NCBI GenBank assembly: GCA_021648745.1
Contig: JAKISE010000048.1
Coordinates: forward strand, 1-22,498
Direction: 5' to 3'
DNA: 22,498 bases
Source of the DNA: Cyclobacteriaceae bacterium
Lineage (GTDB): Bacteria > Bacteroidota > Bacteroidia > Cytophagales > Cyclobacteriaceae
The position numbers and the translations under genes were made by a program. The notes below the pieces were generated by a model. The model was not told the origin of the DNA, did no database searches, and saw only the letters and a program-made list of their open reading frames with translations. Shown here piece after piece: positions 7,440-16,341 of the stretch (position 1 is the first letter of the stretch; every line of letters begins with the position of its first letter).

Positions 7440-9512
7440 TTATTTTTCTAAAACAATTATTTTATACACTTTTAGGTTTGCTATTTTTAGTACTGTTAAC
7501 CCATTTTCTTCGGTAAAGGAAATGGAGGATTTGGCTTTATCATCAGGTGATACTGCCCAAGCTTTCTTTATTTTGCCTTTATACGCCAATGTAATGCCAG
7601 CAATATTCTCATCGTTTTTGTAATTCCAAAGGTGTATAATGTCTCTTTTTCCTTGGGTATCGTGCGATACACCAACCCACTCGGGGGCAGAAACCTGCAA
7701 CGGAAGCCTTTTTCCTGCCGCCCAATATATACTAGCCTCAAGCTCATTGGCATTTACGGGCATCATCCAGTTGGTTACAAACCCCAATTTCACTTCTCCT
7801 TCGGGTTGAATTAACTCAGATAAATAAATAACTCTTCCTTTTCCGTATTGAAAAGACAGGTTGTTTTCCCACATATTTTCCGAAGGGTTAGTGTTTTTTT
7901 CTGCATACATGGCAGCCAGCATACTTTGTTTTCTAACTCTTCTCCAACCATCGAACACACCCGTATGGCCTGTAGCTACAAGCCCTCCTCCGTTTGCCAC
8001 AAAGGTTTTAATAGCTTTTATGGTTTCATCGGTAAGGCTTTCCTGGCCAGCAATAACCAACACCTGGTAGTTAGAAAGTTGCGATATTTGTTGGTCGAAA
8101 ATGATATCGAATGGGATTTGCCTTTGTTGCAATGCCTGTTCGGCCATATTAACGGCCACCTGGGTTTCCTGAATATTATAAGCCATGGAAGAGTAACTCC
8201 TGAGAACTGCCACTTTTTCGGCTCCCTGCATATTGGTATATAGCTCTTTATTTGCGTGCCAAAAATCGAGGTATTTTTTTCCAACACCTTCAGGAACTCC
8301 AAAGCCAACCCAGCCAATATTTCGATTTAAAGCCAAAATTTCGGCATAATCATTCGGTTTAGTACTATAGGTAAGTATATAATTATTAGTAGTTCGCCCT
8401 AATTTATAGTGGCGAAATTTCCCGGTGGCCACTCCGTTTTCCCACTTGGGGTTGTTGGGGTCTTCGGACCAAATTGCATTTGTATATTGCATAAAATCGG
8501 GGTGGTTAAGCCCGGCTTCCCAAGCTCTGTTGCTTCCAAGCAAGCCATGCGGATTGGTTTCTATGGCTACTTCTTTGTTTAGCGAACGCGCAAATTGCGC
8601 ACATTCGGCCAGCCGTGTAGTAAATGTCCAGCACCTAAAATCTACCCATTCCTGTATTACTGGATCATTTATGGTTAGCATTTTTTCAGCGGGGTTGTCT
8701 CTATTCCACTTGGGCGGTAAAATATGAGATAGGTTGTTAAAACCAAACCGCTCTAGGCGTTCTTCTTTAGACACGTATTTATCAGCAAGGTATTTTCGAA
8801 AAGCAGCAATGGTTGCTGGGTTAAAATCTACATCAGTAGGCGAATTTTGATCGAAATTATCAAAATGCAAAAAATCTGTTTTTACATTTTCTATTGCATA
8901 TCGTATAATTTTCTCTTTAAGAAAATTCATGTAGCCATCGTGGTTAAAGTTTGGTCGGTAACGAAAAGATTGCTGATAACCATAGGTAAGCATTATGGGT
9001 TTGCCACTCTCCTCCACCTCGTACCAAACATCTTTCTCTGCTTCTGGAAACTCTTCGAAAAATGTTTCGTAAAACAATGAGTTCCATTGTATATATGTAT
9101 CAACTTTTAGCCCATACTTATGAGCATATTCGGCTGCTTTTGCCACTTTATCCATGTATTCCTTTTCTATCTCAAAACCAAACCCTTTGTAAAGCCCCAC
9201 ATGGTAAACAGTAACTCCGGCTTCGGCAAGTTCTTTAATAAACGGTTCGGATAACTGGTAATCGTATTCCTCTTTTTGCCATTGATTAAAACCAGAAGAA
9301 TTTCGCCTTACCTGAAAAAGCCAGGGTTCATGTGAAGCTCCAGCATTTGCAAAGCCATCTTTTATCCAGTCTGGAGTGTATTTTGCAAGGTTGTCAGGTT
9401 TATCCTGCGCTAAAACCTGCACGCTCCCATTCAAAATAAAAAAGAAGGCGAAAAATACACCAAGGTATTTTGTATTGATTGAAAGGGTTTTGGATATTTT
9501 TAATTTGTTCAT
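7440..9512 (-). CDS. Secreted glycoside-hydrolase-like protein (TIM barrel plus GATase-like domain)
   Basis: The gene encodes 690 residues with an N-terminal signal peptide (hydrophobic run about 17-35 ending VLAQ). The central part (about 45-425) reads like a TIM-barrel glycosidase. It has LAEAGVTVYHVGLYKG, then YGLKVDTYIQWN, then TDFLHFDNFDQN (216-221 HFDNFD, a typical place for a catalytic acid), then EVAIETNPHG (E318). The C-terminal third resembles the glutamine-amidotransferase-like trimerisation domain of beta-galactosidase families: VAVLRSYSSMA, then YQVLVIAGQESLTDE, then FVANGGGLVATGHTG. This domain order recalls GH42-like enzymes, but the usual N-E acid/base motif is not obvious, so it is better called an unclassified GH-like protein. 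The gene is intact although both neighbours are broken. It probably attacks the same glycan as the GH123 enzyme. Confidence 0.78.
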   Translation of the reverse strand: MNKLKISKTLSINTKYLGVFFAFFFILNGSVQVLAQDKPDNLAKYTPDWIKDGFANAGASHEPWLFQVRRNSSGFNQWQKEEYDYQLSEPFIKELAEAGVTVYHVGLYKGFGFEIEKEYMDKVAKAAEYAHKYGLKVDTYIQWNSLFYETFFEEFPEAEKDVWYEVEESGKPIMLTYGYQQSFRYRPNFNHDGYMNFLKEKIIRYAIENVKTDFLHFDNFDQNSPTDVDFNPATIAAFRKYLADKYVSKEERLERFGFNNLSHILPPKWNRDNPAEKMLTINDPVIQEWVDFRCWTFTTRLAECAQFARSLNKEVAIETNPHGLLGSNRAWEAGLNHPDFMQYTNAIWSEDPNNPKWENGVATGKFRHYKLGRTTNNYILTYSTKPNDYAEILALNRNIGWVGFGVPEGVGKKYLDFWHANKELYTNMQGAEKVAVLRSYSSMAYNIQETQVAVNMAEQALQQRQIPFDIIFDQQISQLSNYQVLVIAGQESLTDETIKAIKTFVANGGGLVATGHTGVFDGWRRVRKQSMLAAMYAEKNTNPSENMWENNLSFQYGKGRVIYLSELIQPEGEVKLGFVTNWMMPVNANELEASIYWAAGKRLPLQVSAPEWVGVSHDTQGKRDIIHLWNYKNDENIAGITLAYKGKIKKAWAVSPDDKAKSSISFTEENGLTVLKIANLKVYKIIVLEK

Positions 9513-9585
9513 TGGTTTTTAATTTTATTAATTTATCAATCTTTGTTAATTTAACTATGGTTGGTGGCATGCAAATTCTGCCTTA

Positions 9586-9743
9586 GGGTCTGTTACGAAA
9601 TAACCTATACATTCATGCTGGTTCTTTTGCCCACCAATTTCGTTGAAAATACTCGTTATAGCGGTGCTATACCTGCGTTTTTCGCCTTATTGATGAACAA
9701 AATAACTGCGCCTGTTTTGTCCACCTTATTTCGTAACAGACCC
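9586..9743. mobile_element. MITE2: 158-bp element with perfect 18-bp inverted ends and TTA duplication
   Basis: The ends gggtctgttacgaaataa (9586-9603) and its exact inverse at 9726-9743 are flanked by TTA at 9583-9585 and 9744-9746. No transposase is encoded. The terminus GGGTCTGTT and an internal stretch similar to gcctta-tgatgaacaa link it with MITE1. It lies between the GH123 pseudogene, whose stop is 10 bp away, and the 690-aa glycosidase gene, in whose upstream region it now sits. Confidence 0.85.
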
Positions 9744-10212
9744 TTAAACAGACTTTTATAAACTCTTCAACTGTAGAATCTTTAAAATAACCTCTTCTCT
9801 TATTGAATTAAACCTCTCGGGAGTCCATGCTCCAAAATCGTTGATAATGCTCCTTTCATCAAAGTCGCACATCACTCGAATTTCTTCAAGAAATTGTTCT
9901 GCCAAAGCAACTTCTTTAGGGTGCTCTTTTAACTTCTGGTTGCACAATTTTTCAAGTTGATATATATATCTTACATCGTCAATTCCTTCCCTTAATGCTT
10001 CCCAATTTGGCGTTGACAACGGCTTGCCAACGTGTGGGAAGAAAAGAAAAAAATCGCTGTACTCACTATCAAGGTCTTCAAAAGGATTTCCTCTTGAATT
10101 TTGAGTGGTTCCCGGTCCCCAGCTATTCATTCCGTCTAAATCCTGCCTCCAGGTATAATAGCCATATATGTATCGGCTGTAGGCCGGGTTCATACTCTGA
10201 ATTGCCGTATTA

Positions 10213-10473
10213 ACCTGAGTTCGACCTAAGGAATACTGTCAGCTTTAAGTGAAAATTTCATAAACGACTCAAATTTATGTAGGACTAACGAGTTAATTCA
10301 AAGAAATTTGAGGAAGTTTAGGGAAATTTCACTAAAGCCCAAGGGAAAATATCTAGCAGGCAATCTTTTAGTAATAAAAATCTTAAAATAATCCATTATT
10401 TTTTCACTTTTTATTTCCAAAATCTCACCTACTATCTTATTTTCTGGCAGCATTCCTTAGGTCGAACTCAGGT
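10213..10473. mobile_element. 261-bp inverted-repeat element, copy A
   Basis: The ends are acctgagttcgacctaagg and its inverse, perfect over 22 bp. The element is flanked by TATTA at 10208-10212 and 10474-10478. No coding sequence is present. The interior has nested inverted repeats: ctcaaattt with aaatttgag, and ctttaagtgaaaatttc with its near inverse. It differs from copy B at only two positions by eye. The first TAA inside the terminus stops the interrupted gene after residues LSST. Confidence 0.93.
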
Positions 10474-12080
10474 TATTATTATACTCCCACACTTTTCTAT
10501 CTGATTCACGTTTTTTTACTCCAGGAGGAAGTGGTTTCCTGTCTTGCTGGCTGTTGTTTTCAATATCCAGCATTTTTCCACCTATATCAGTAGTACACAT
10601 AATGGTGGTGCCGGGTATTTTCTTTATTTCCTTAAAAAGGTCAATGGTTATCTCTTTACGCGAAGCTATTCGAGGTTCATCAATAGGCATAAAATAAATC
10701 GGCAGTCCATCTAGCTGCTTATTTATTTTTAACGCGGTTTTAACAAGAAATTTTGTGCGCTTTAGGTGTACTTTAGGGTTGTATGTGCGCACATTACCGG
10801 GGTGTTGTCCTTTTGTAACTTGTACATAATGCCCAAAATACCAATAAATCGGGTTAGTAAGTCCTACCTCTTTTGCACCTTTAACCATTCCCTTAAAATG
10901 TTCCATTTGTGGTGTGCCGTCTTTGTTCCATTGAAAATAATAGGGCGTGGTAACATCCACTGTAGTCATGCCGTGGTTTTTGTAATCTCTGAATACATTC
11001 ACTCCATCCTGGTATATTTTTTCTTTTTCTTGGGCTGTCCAATCTTTGCTTTCGAGTTCAAAAAATTCGTAACTCATGCACATACTATAGTCGATTTTAG
11101 GAACAGGTTCCAGTTGAACAGGAAGCACCTCAACTGTAATTGGAATGGTTGATGGCATCTCATTGTCAGCATCAATTTGAATTAACCCAGAATAGGTACC
11201 TGCTACCGTTGTGCTGCTAGTATATACTGTTAACCAAAAACGGGTTGTATAAGAAAGCGGAATGTTGGAGTGATTTTTCTGGCTTAGCAAGCGAGGCACT
11301 AATTTATATTCGCCCCCGCTACCAGTACGTTTTTTTATTGTTTTAACTACGTTTACCTCTACATTTTTAGAGGGTATTATCTCGTTGTCTGCCCCTCTCA
11401 GGTTACTGATAGAAACCTTTACATTGCCCAAATCCTTGATAGGGTAAATAGAAAAAGTCATAGGTTCAAAATCATTTTGAGCCATAACTAAATTTAATGA
11501 TTCTACCTGTTCGTTTTTAGCAGGGATTGTCCAGGGATATACATACCGTTGAAAGTTTCTGCTAAAAACCACATAGCCCTTTTGAACATCTTTTTTGTTT
11601 AATGCAAACGGTTGTTGTTTTTTCTCGGGTAGCTGTTGTGTAAATTTTTTAATTCCAGGCACGGTTAGCTTACTCAAAATATGTTCCCCTTCCTCACCCC
11701 AAACAGGTATGGTAAAAATCGTTTGTTTTAAAGGTGTGCCACTGCTAACATTAAGCGTTAGCGGAATTGCTTTTGCTATTTTAGAATCGGCACTATTCTT
11801 AGTTGAATAAATACGCAGGCCTTTAGCTGATGTTGGATTGGCTTTAAGCACAAAGCTTAATTTGTTTTCTCCTTTTACAATCTTTACAGTAGAAAGAATA
11901 TCATTAGCTTTTACCTGCCAGTTAACTGCGGCAATAGGCTCGTTACCTCCAGGGAGGTTAAATTCTCCTAGGCTTACACCGTTTAATTGTACTTCTATTA
12001 ATCCGGGTAAATTATTGCCGGTGGTCATACGTGCAGAAAATCCCAGGCTTTGCAGGTCTGTTAGATTTGATTTACTATTA

Positions 12081-12341
12081 ACCTGAGTTCGACCTAAGGA
12101 ATACTGTCAGCTTTAAGTGAAAATTTCATAAACGACTCAAATTTATGTAGGACTAACGAGTTAATTCAAATAAATTTGAGGAAGTTTAGGGAAATTTCAC
12201 TAAAGCCCAAGGGAAAATATCTAGCAGGCAATCTTTTAGTAAAAAAAATCTTAAAATAATCCATTATTTTTTCACTTTTTATTTCCAAAATCTCACCTAC
12301 TATCTTATTTTCTGGCAGCATTCCTTAGGTCGAACTCAGGT
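12081..12341. mobile_element. 261-bp inverted-repeat element, copy B
   Basis: This is the same element as copy A, in the same orientation and with the same length. By eye it differs only at two bases: an aaataaa versus aaagaaa change and a t-to-a change within an A-run. It is flanked by TATTA at 12076-12080 and 12342-12346. It enters the GH123 gene near codon 188 and truncates the N-terminal fragment with the same LSST tail. Confidence 0.93.
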
Positions 12342-12952
12342 TATTAAAATGGTAGGTTATGTTACCATAGCCACCACAGTCGAGGTGTGCGTAGGGGGTT
12401 GTAAAATCCCAAAATTGGATTGAACGGCTAAAATAAGGCTTTAGTTCGCTGCGGTCGTAATCGGCCGAATAACTATCCAACACTTTGCCTGCTGAATTTG
12501 CGATTTTTATATCTAAATGATACGTGCCATTGGGTATATTATAAGGAAGGCTAAAGCCAAAATTACCTGCTGTTTCGTCAAAAAAATAAGTAGTATCATA
12601 CACTGTTAGGCCTGTCTTATGACTAAGTGTACCTACTGCACTTCCTCCTTTAATTGCAGAAAGTGCGAGTGAAGAACCAAAAGAAAAATACATTTGCTTT
12701 TTCATTACTAGGCTATCTAACACAATTGCACGATCGCGAAGCAGGTAGGAATAAACGGTTATTCCTTTTTTAGAGGAGCTACTCTGGCTAAATGCAATGT
12801 TTGAAAAAGCTATTAAAAGAATTATTAGTAAGCATTTTTTAAGCTGGTAAAGGCTTGTGGATAGGAAAGTAAAACCCATCTTCTGTTTAATATTGATTGT
12901 ATTTGGCATTTGTATTATTTGCTTTTACTGGCAATAAGCATTAATTTTTTAA

Positions 12953-13155
12953 AATCCGCAGACCTGACAGGCCTGCGGATTAAAAGGGATGGTTTGGTAT
13001 AAAGAACTATTTTGTTTGGCCTTGCAGTTACTAAAAAGCTGCAAGGCCAAACAAATAATTACCCAAAGGTTTACTTATTTAATGCGTAAAATCAGTAAAC
13101 CTTTGGATAGTTGCGGGTAGCAGATTGGGGTTGCTTTGTAGAAAACAACCCCAAT
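12953..13155. promoter_or_regulatory. Array of four hairpins between susD and the GH123 gene
   Basis: The 267-bp gap holds four unrelated stem-loops. The first pairs 12953-12965 with 12969-12981, a 13-bp stem with one mismatch. The second pairs 13011-13027 with 13039-13055, a perfect 17-bp stem with an 11-nt loop. The third pairs 13063-13074 with 13095-13106, a perfect 12-bp stem. The fourth pairs 13124-13133 with 13146-13155, a perfect 10-bp stem. None is followed by a clear T-run in the direction of transcription. They could attenuate transcription or protect the upstream susCD mRNA, as intercistronic hairpins in such loci are thought to do. Confidence 0.7.
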
Positions 13156-13176
13156 TACTGCACTCACAATATGAAT

Positions 13177-14861
13177 TTAATCCGTAACCCAAGGGCCATC
13201 CATGCTTGGTAAAGGATTGGGATTATAATAAGGCACGCTAGGGTTGGCATCCCACCATATTTTTGAAAGCCTGCTATCACCACCTGAAAGCCTTGAAAGC
13301 GCTTCTTGATAACTTTCGCCATTGGTCGTTTTTTCAATATCCGGCCAAGGCATCCTTCTTGGGCTTACCCCTTGAAGGTCATCGGCATCCGGCCCTACTT
13401 GAACAATCGGGTATCCTGTTCTTCTCCACTCTGCCCAATTCTGGTATTCCAGCGGGTAAAGAGCAATATTTTTTTGAATAATAATTTGCTCTAATTGCTG
13501 CTCTGGAGAGCCTGCCAATATAGTAGCCGGAGAGGCAAGAAATACATCAATTTCGGCCTGGGTAAGTTCTTTATGCGCTATTAGCAGCGCAACATCCTCC
13601 TCCGACCAATCAGGATACATAGTTTCCAGCACACCGGTTAATTGAGGTGCACCCTTCTCATAAAACTCTTTTGCCCAGCTCATAGCTGCTTCAACTCCTG
13701 CACTATAATAATCCTGCGCACTACCACCTCGCAATCCAAATAATGCTGCTTCGGAGAGGGCAAAATACACCTCTGAAGAACGCATTACAGGTGCTTCTAT
13801 CACCGGCACATACCAAAGATCGCTCACCCTGGAAGTGGATTCCAGTTGCCAGGGAAATTTGTACTCAACTGGCACTAGACCTAATACAGGCATACCCCTG
13901 TAACCAAAATAATCAATGGCAGGGTCGTCTGCAGGAAATTCCGCCTTTGCCGTATCGGCCCAAATTTTAATTCGAGGATCATTTTTGCTTGTCATAATAT
14001 TAACAAGTTCCTGACCAATGACATTTTTATTCAAACCTGCTCCCCCCACATCTTTTAGATGGTTATATAGCTCATTCTGATTATCTGCATTATCTTAGAG
14101 GTAAACATAATAGCATCGTCTGCACGGGTTAAAATCAAGTCTGACTCCTGCAAATCGCTTATATTGGCAATGGCCATTTGCTGATCGACATACCTTACAC
14201 GTAAGGCTAAACGCAACCTGAGAGAATTAGCAAATTTCCTCCATTTCTCCACATCACCAGCATAAATCAAATCTGCTCCCCCATAGCTCTCTTTAGAAGC
14301 ATCTAATTCTGCTACTGCGGCTTTGAGTTCTCCAAAAAAATGTTCGTAAATACTTTTTTGCGTATCGTATTTTGGATTGAATACAGCCTGTTCTATTGGC
14401 AAATTCGATTCAAAATAGGGCATGTCTCCATAAGTATCCGTTACTTTTGCAAAAGCCCAAACCTTCATAATTCTAGCTATAGCCATTTTATTTACTAGTT
14501 CTGGGTCGTCCTTGGTAAGCCTGATAATTTCAGACAAATTATTGGTATAGGTTGAATAAGTACTAGTCCATACACCAGGGGCATCTCCTTCTTGAAACGG
14601 ACGACTTCCAATAGTAGAAGACATACCGCTATAATGTCCTATAATCCCATTTCCATATCCATTGCCAAAATTACCGCCTATTTCCTCTTTTATTGATTTT
14701 ACCTGTACACGTGTAAGCATCAGATTTACATCAACTAAATCTTCTGATACTAAATTATTTCGTGTATTCAGCTCTTCAAACTTATCCGTACAAGCATTAC
14801 TTATAAGGATAGCCATTGAAAAGACGATGATAAATTTTACATTTTTATATATTTTCATCAT
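13177..14861 (-). pseudogene. SusD/RagB-family outer-membrane lipoprotein, frameshifted
   Basis: Two adjoining frames make one SusD-like_2-type protein of about 561 residues when one base is restored. The N-terminal part starts MMKIYKNVKFIIVFSM and has a lipoprotein signal with Cys24 in LISNACTDKF. It contains the TDTYGDMPYFES and EKWRKFANSLRLRLALRV motifs typical of the family. It runs off frame at 14095-14096 (TCT-AA-GAT). The next frame resumes with DNADNQNELYNHLKDVGGAG and continues to SSEVYFALSEAALFG and WAEWRRTGYP, ending at 13177. A one-base deletion (for example TCTGAAGAT or TCTAAAGAT becoming TCTAAGAT) explains this. SusD proteins bind glycan at the cell surface and lid the SusC transporter. 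It follows the SusC remnant by 29 bp. Confidence 0.88.
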
Positions 14862-14890
14862 TTTCTATTTTAGTGTTAAACAACATCCTG

Positions 14891-16341
14891 TTAAAAAGTA
14901 AGGTTTACATTTACTCCAAATGTTCGGGTTGTTGGCATAGATATTGACTCTACACCTCGTGCACCTGCTGCGGTACTGGGTGCCGACTCAGGAGATATAC
15001 CCAAATCTTGCATATTATCCTGAATATAAAATAAATTTCTACCAACTAAGGAAACCCGAATGCCTCTAAAAGGGGTTTTTTCTAGTATGCCTGAGCTAAA
15101 TTATACCCCAACATTAGCTCGCGCAATGTAATATAACTGGCGTCCATTACAAACTCTTCGCCTATTCCACTCCAAGCTCTGTTAGCCCAATAGGTTTGGC
15201 CATCTACTGCCAGTGTGTTTTCAGTATAACCTGTTACATTTCCGTTACCATCCAGCACTTCAACTACACCATCAAGTACTCCCACATAAGGCAATTGGTT
15301 GCCATTATCATCCGTATCTTGAGGCCGTCTGCCTTCTTCTGTAAAAAGAGCTGTACCTGCTGCAGTCATCCGGTATTTTGTTTCCGAAGAAAGCTCTCCT
15401 CCTTGAACAAAATCGATTAGTACATTCATAAAAAACCCTTTATAGGAGAATGAATTATTTAAGCCTCCAACCCAGTCTGGCGTAATATTACCTAATACAC
15501 TTTGTTCAGCTTCTCTAACATAACCTCCACTTGAATTTACTATTTTCCTTCCATCGGGGCTTCGCTTGTATTTATAGCCTATAATGTCTCCAAACGGATT
15601 TCCCGGCCTGGCCTCTATATCATTTGGAAAATGATCTACCAGCACAAAGGTTTCAATTCCAGGAGCTAATTCAACTACTTCAGATCTGTTTCTTGCATAA
15701 TTAAAGCCTAAATTCCAGTTAAAGCCATTTTCTAATCGAACGATATTGGCATTTAATACAATTTCAAGGCCACTATTTCTAATTTCGCCTGCATTAATTA
15801 CTACAGAGCTATAACCGCTACTGGTTGGTAGCTGCACAGGTAAAATTTGGTTTTTTGTTGACCCATCATAATAGGTTACATCCAATCCTATTCGATTATC
15901 AAATAACCTGATATCAACTCCAAACTCCATCGATTCGGTGAGTTCATTTTTCAGGTCAAATGCCGGTATTACCCTGCTCATACTCGCATACCCCTGGCCA
16001 TTATAACTGGTTGTATAGGAAGCGTAATTATTTCTGGTCAGGTATGGGTCAGAATCGTTTCCTACCTGTGCCCACGAAGCCCTAAGCTTACCAAAAGTTA
16101 AAATATTAGAAGATATTTCAAAGGCATCGGTAAAGGCCCAACCTAAGCTTACAGAAGGATAGAAAAACGAATTGTTACCTGTACCTAATGTTGAAGACCA
16201 ATCATTTCTTCCGGTAACATCTAAAAACAGGTAGTTTTTATAAGCTAACTGCCCCATAAAATAAAGAGATTGAATTTCTCTTTCGGACAAATTATTAAAT
16301 GGGCGAATATCCTGCGCATTACTTACATGATAAGCCCCCAC
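14891..16341 (-). pseudogene. SusC/RagA-family TonB-dependent transporter, C-terminal half only, frameshifted
   Basis: About 484 codons of the beta-barrel half remain, starting near VSNAQDIRPFNN and including YLFLDVTGRNDWSSTL, WAFTDAFEISSNILTFGKL and the SFSYKGFFMNVLIDF strand. Family members have about 1,000 residues, so the signal peptide, carboxypeptidase-like domain, TonB box and plug are missing. The upstream edge is a direct fusion to sulfatase sequence near 16345. A second lesion lies at 15098-15102. The frame LGYN reaches TAG at 15084-15082, whereas the next frame gives FSSGILEKTPFRGIRVSL and ends correctly with NVNLTF at 14891. Loss of one T from a T4 run would produce this. It would have imported the glycan with SusD; it cannot work now. 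Confidence 0.88.

Larger units (their letters stand above)
9756..12909 (-). pseudogene. GH123-type (DUF4091) beta-N-acetylgalactosaminidase interrupted by two identical elements
   Basis: Three pieces (12909-12347, 12080-10479 and 10212-9756, each including at most one TATTA copy) form one reading frame once the two inserts are removed with one TATTA each. Both joins then read through in frame (YHF-NSKSNL and WEYNN-TAIQSM), giving 873 codons. An N-terminal signal peptide (LKKCLLIILLIAFSNIAFSQ) precedes a beta-sandwich-like region. The catalytic region has GLPIYFMPIDEP, whose adjacent Asp-Glu pair (about D655-E656 restored) fits the substrate-assisted mechanism of GH123. The C-terminus has YIYGYYTWRQD and EGIDDVRYIYQLEKL, typical of this family. 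GH123 enzymes release beta-linked GalNAc. As it stands only truncated fragments, each ending NNLSST, can be translated. Confidence 0.88.

Noticed and set aside
7568..9080. Several frames of 60-130 codons opposite or within the 690-aa glycosidase
   Set aside because: They are shadows of a clearly coding frame with a signal peptide and conserved motifs.
9561..9761. A 66-codon plus-strand frame
   Set aside because: It is the interior of MITE2 read as protein; no similarity or start context.
10213..12341. The in-gene 261-bp insertions as self-splicing introns or inteins
   Set aside because: They have perfect terminal inverted repeats, direct TATTA flanks, stop codons in the reading frame and no intron domain structure or intein motifs; a transposon-derived element explains all of this.
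12075..12347. A 3-bp (ATT) target duplication for the 261-bp elements
   Set aside because: ATT flanks also fit if the ends are taken two bases further out, but TATTA is directly repeated at both insertions, and both lengths give the same restored reading frame; the longer duplication is the simpler reading.
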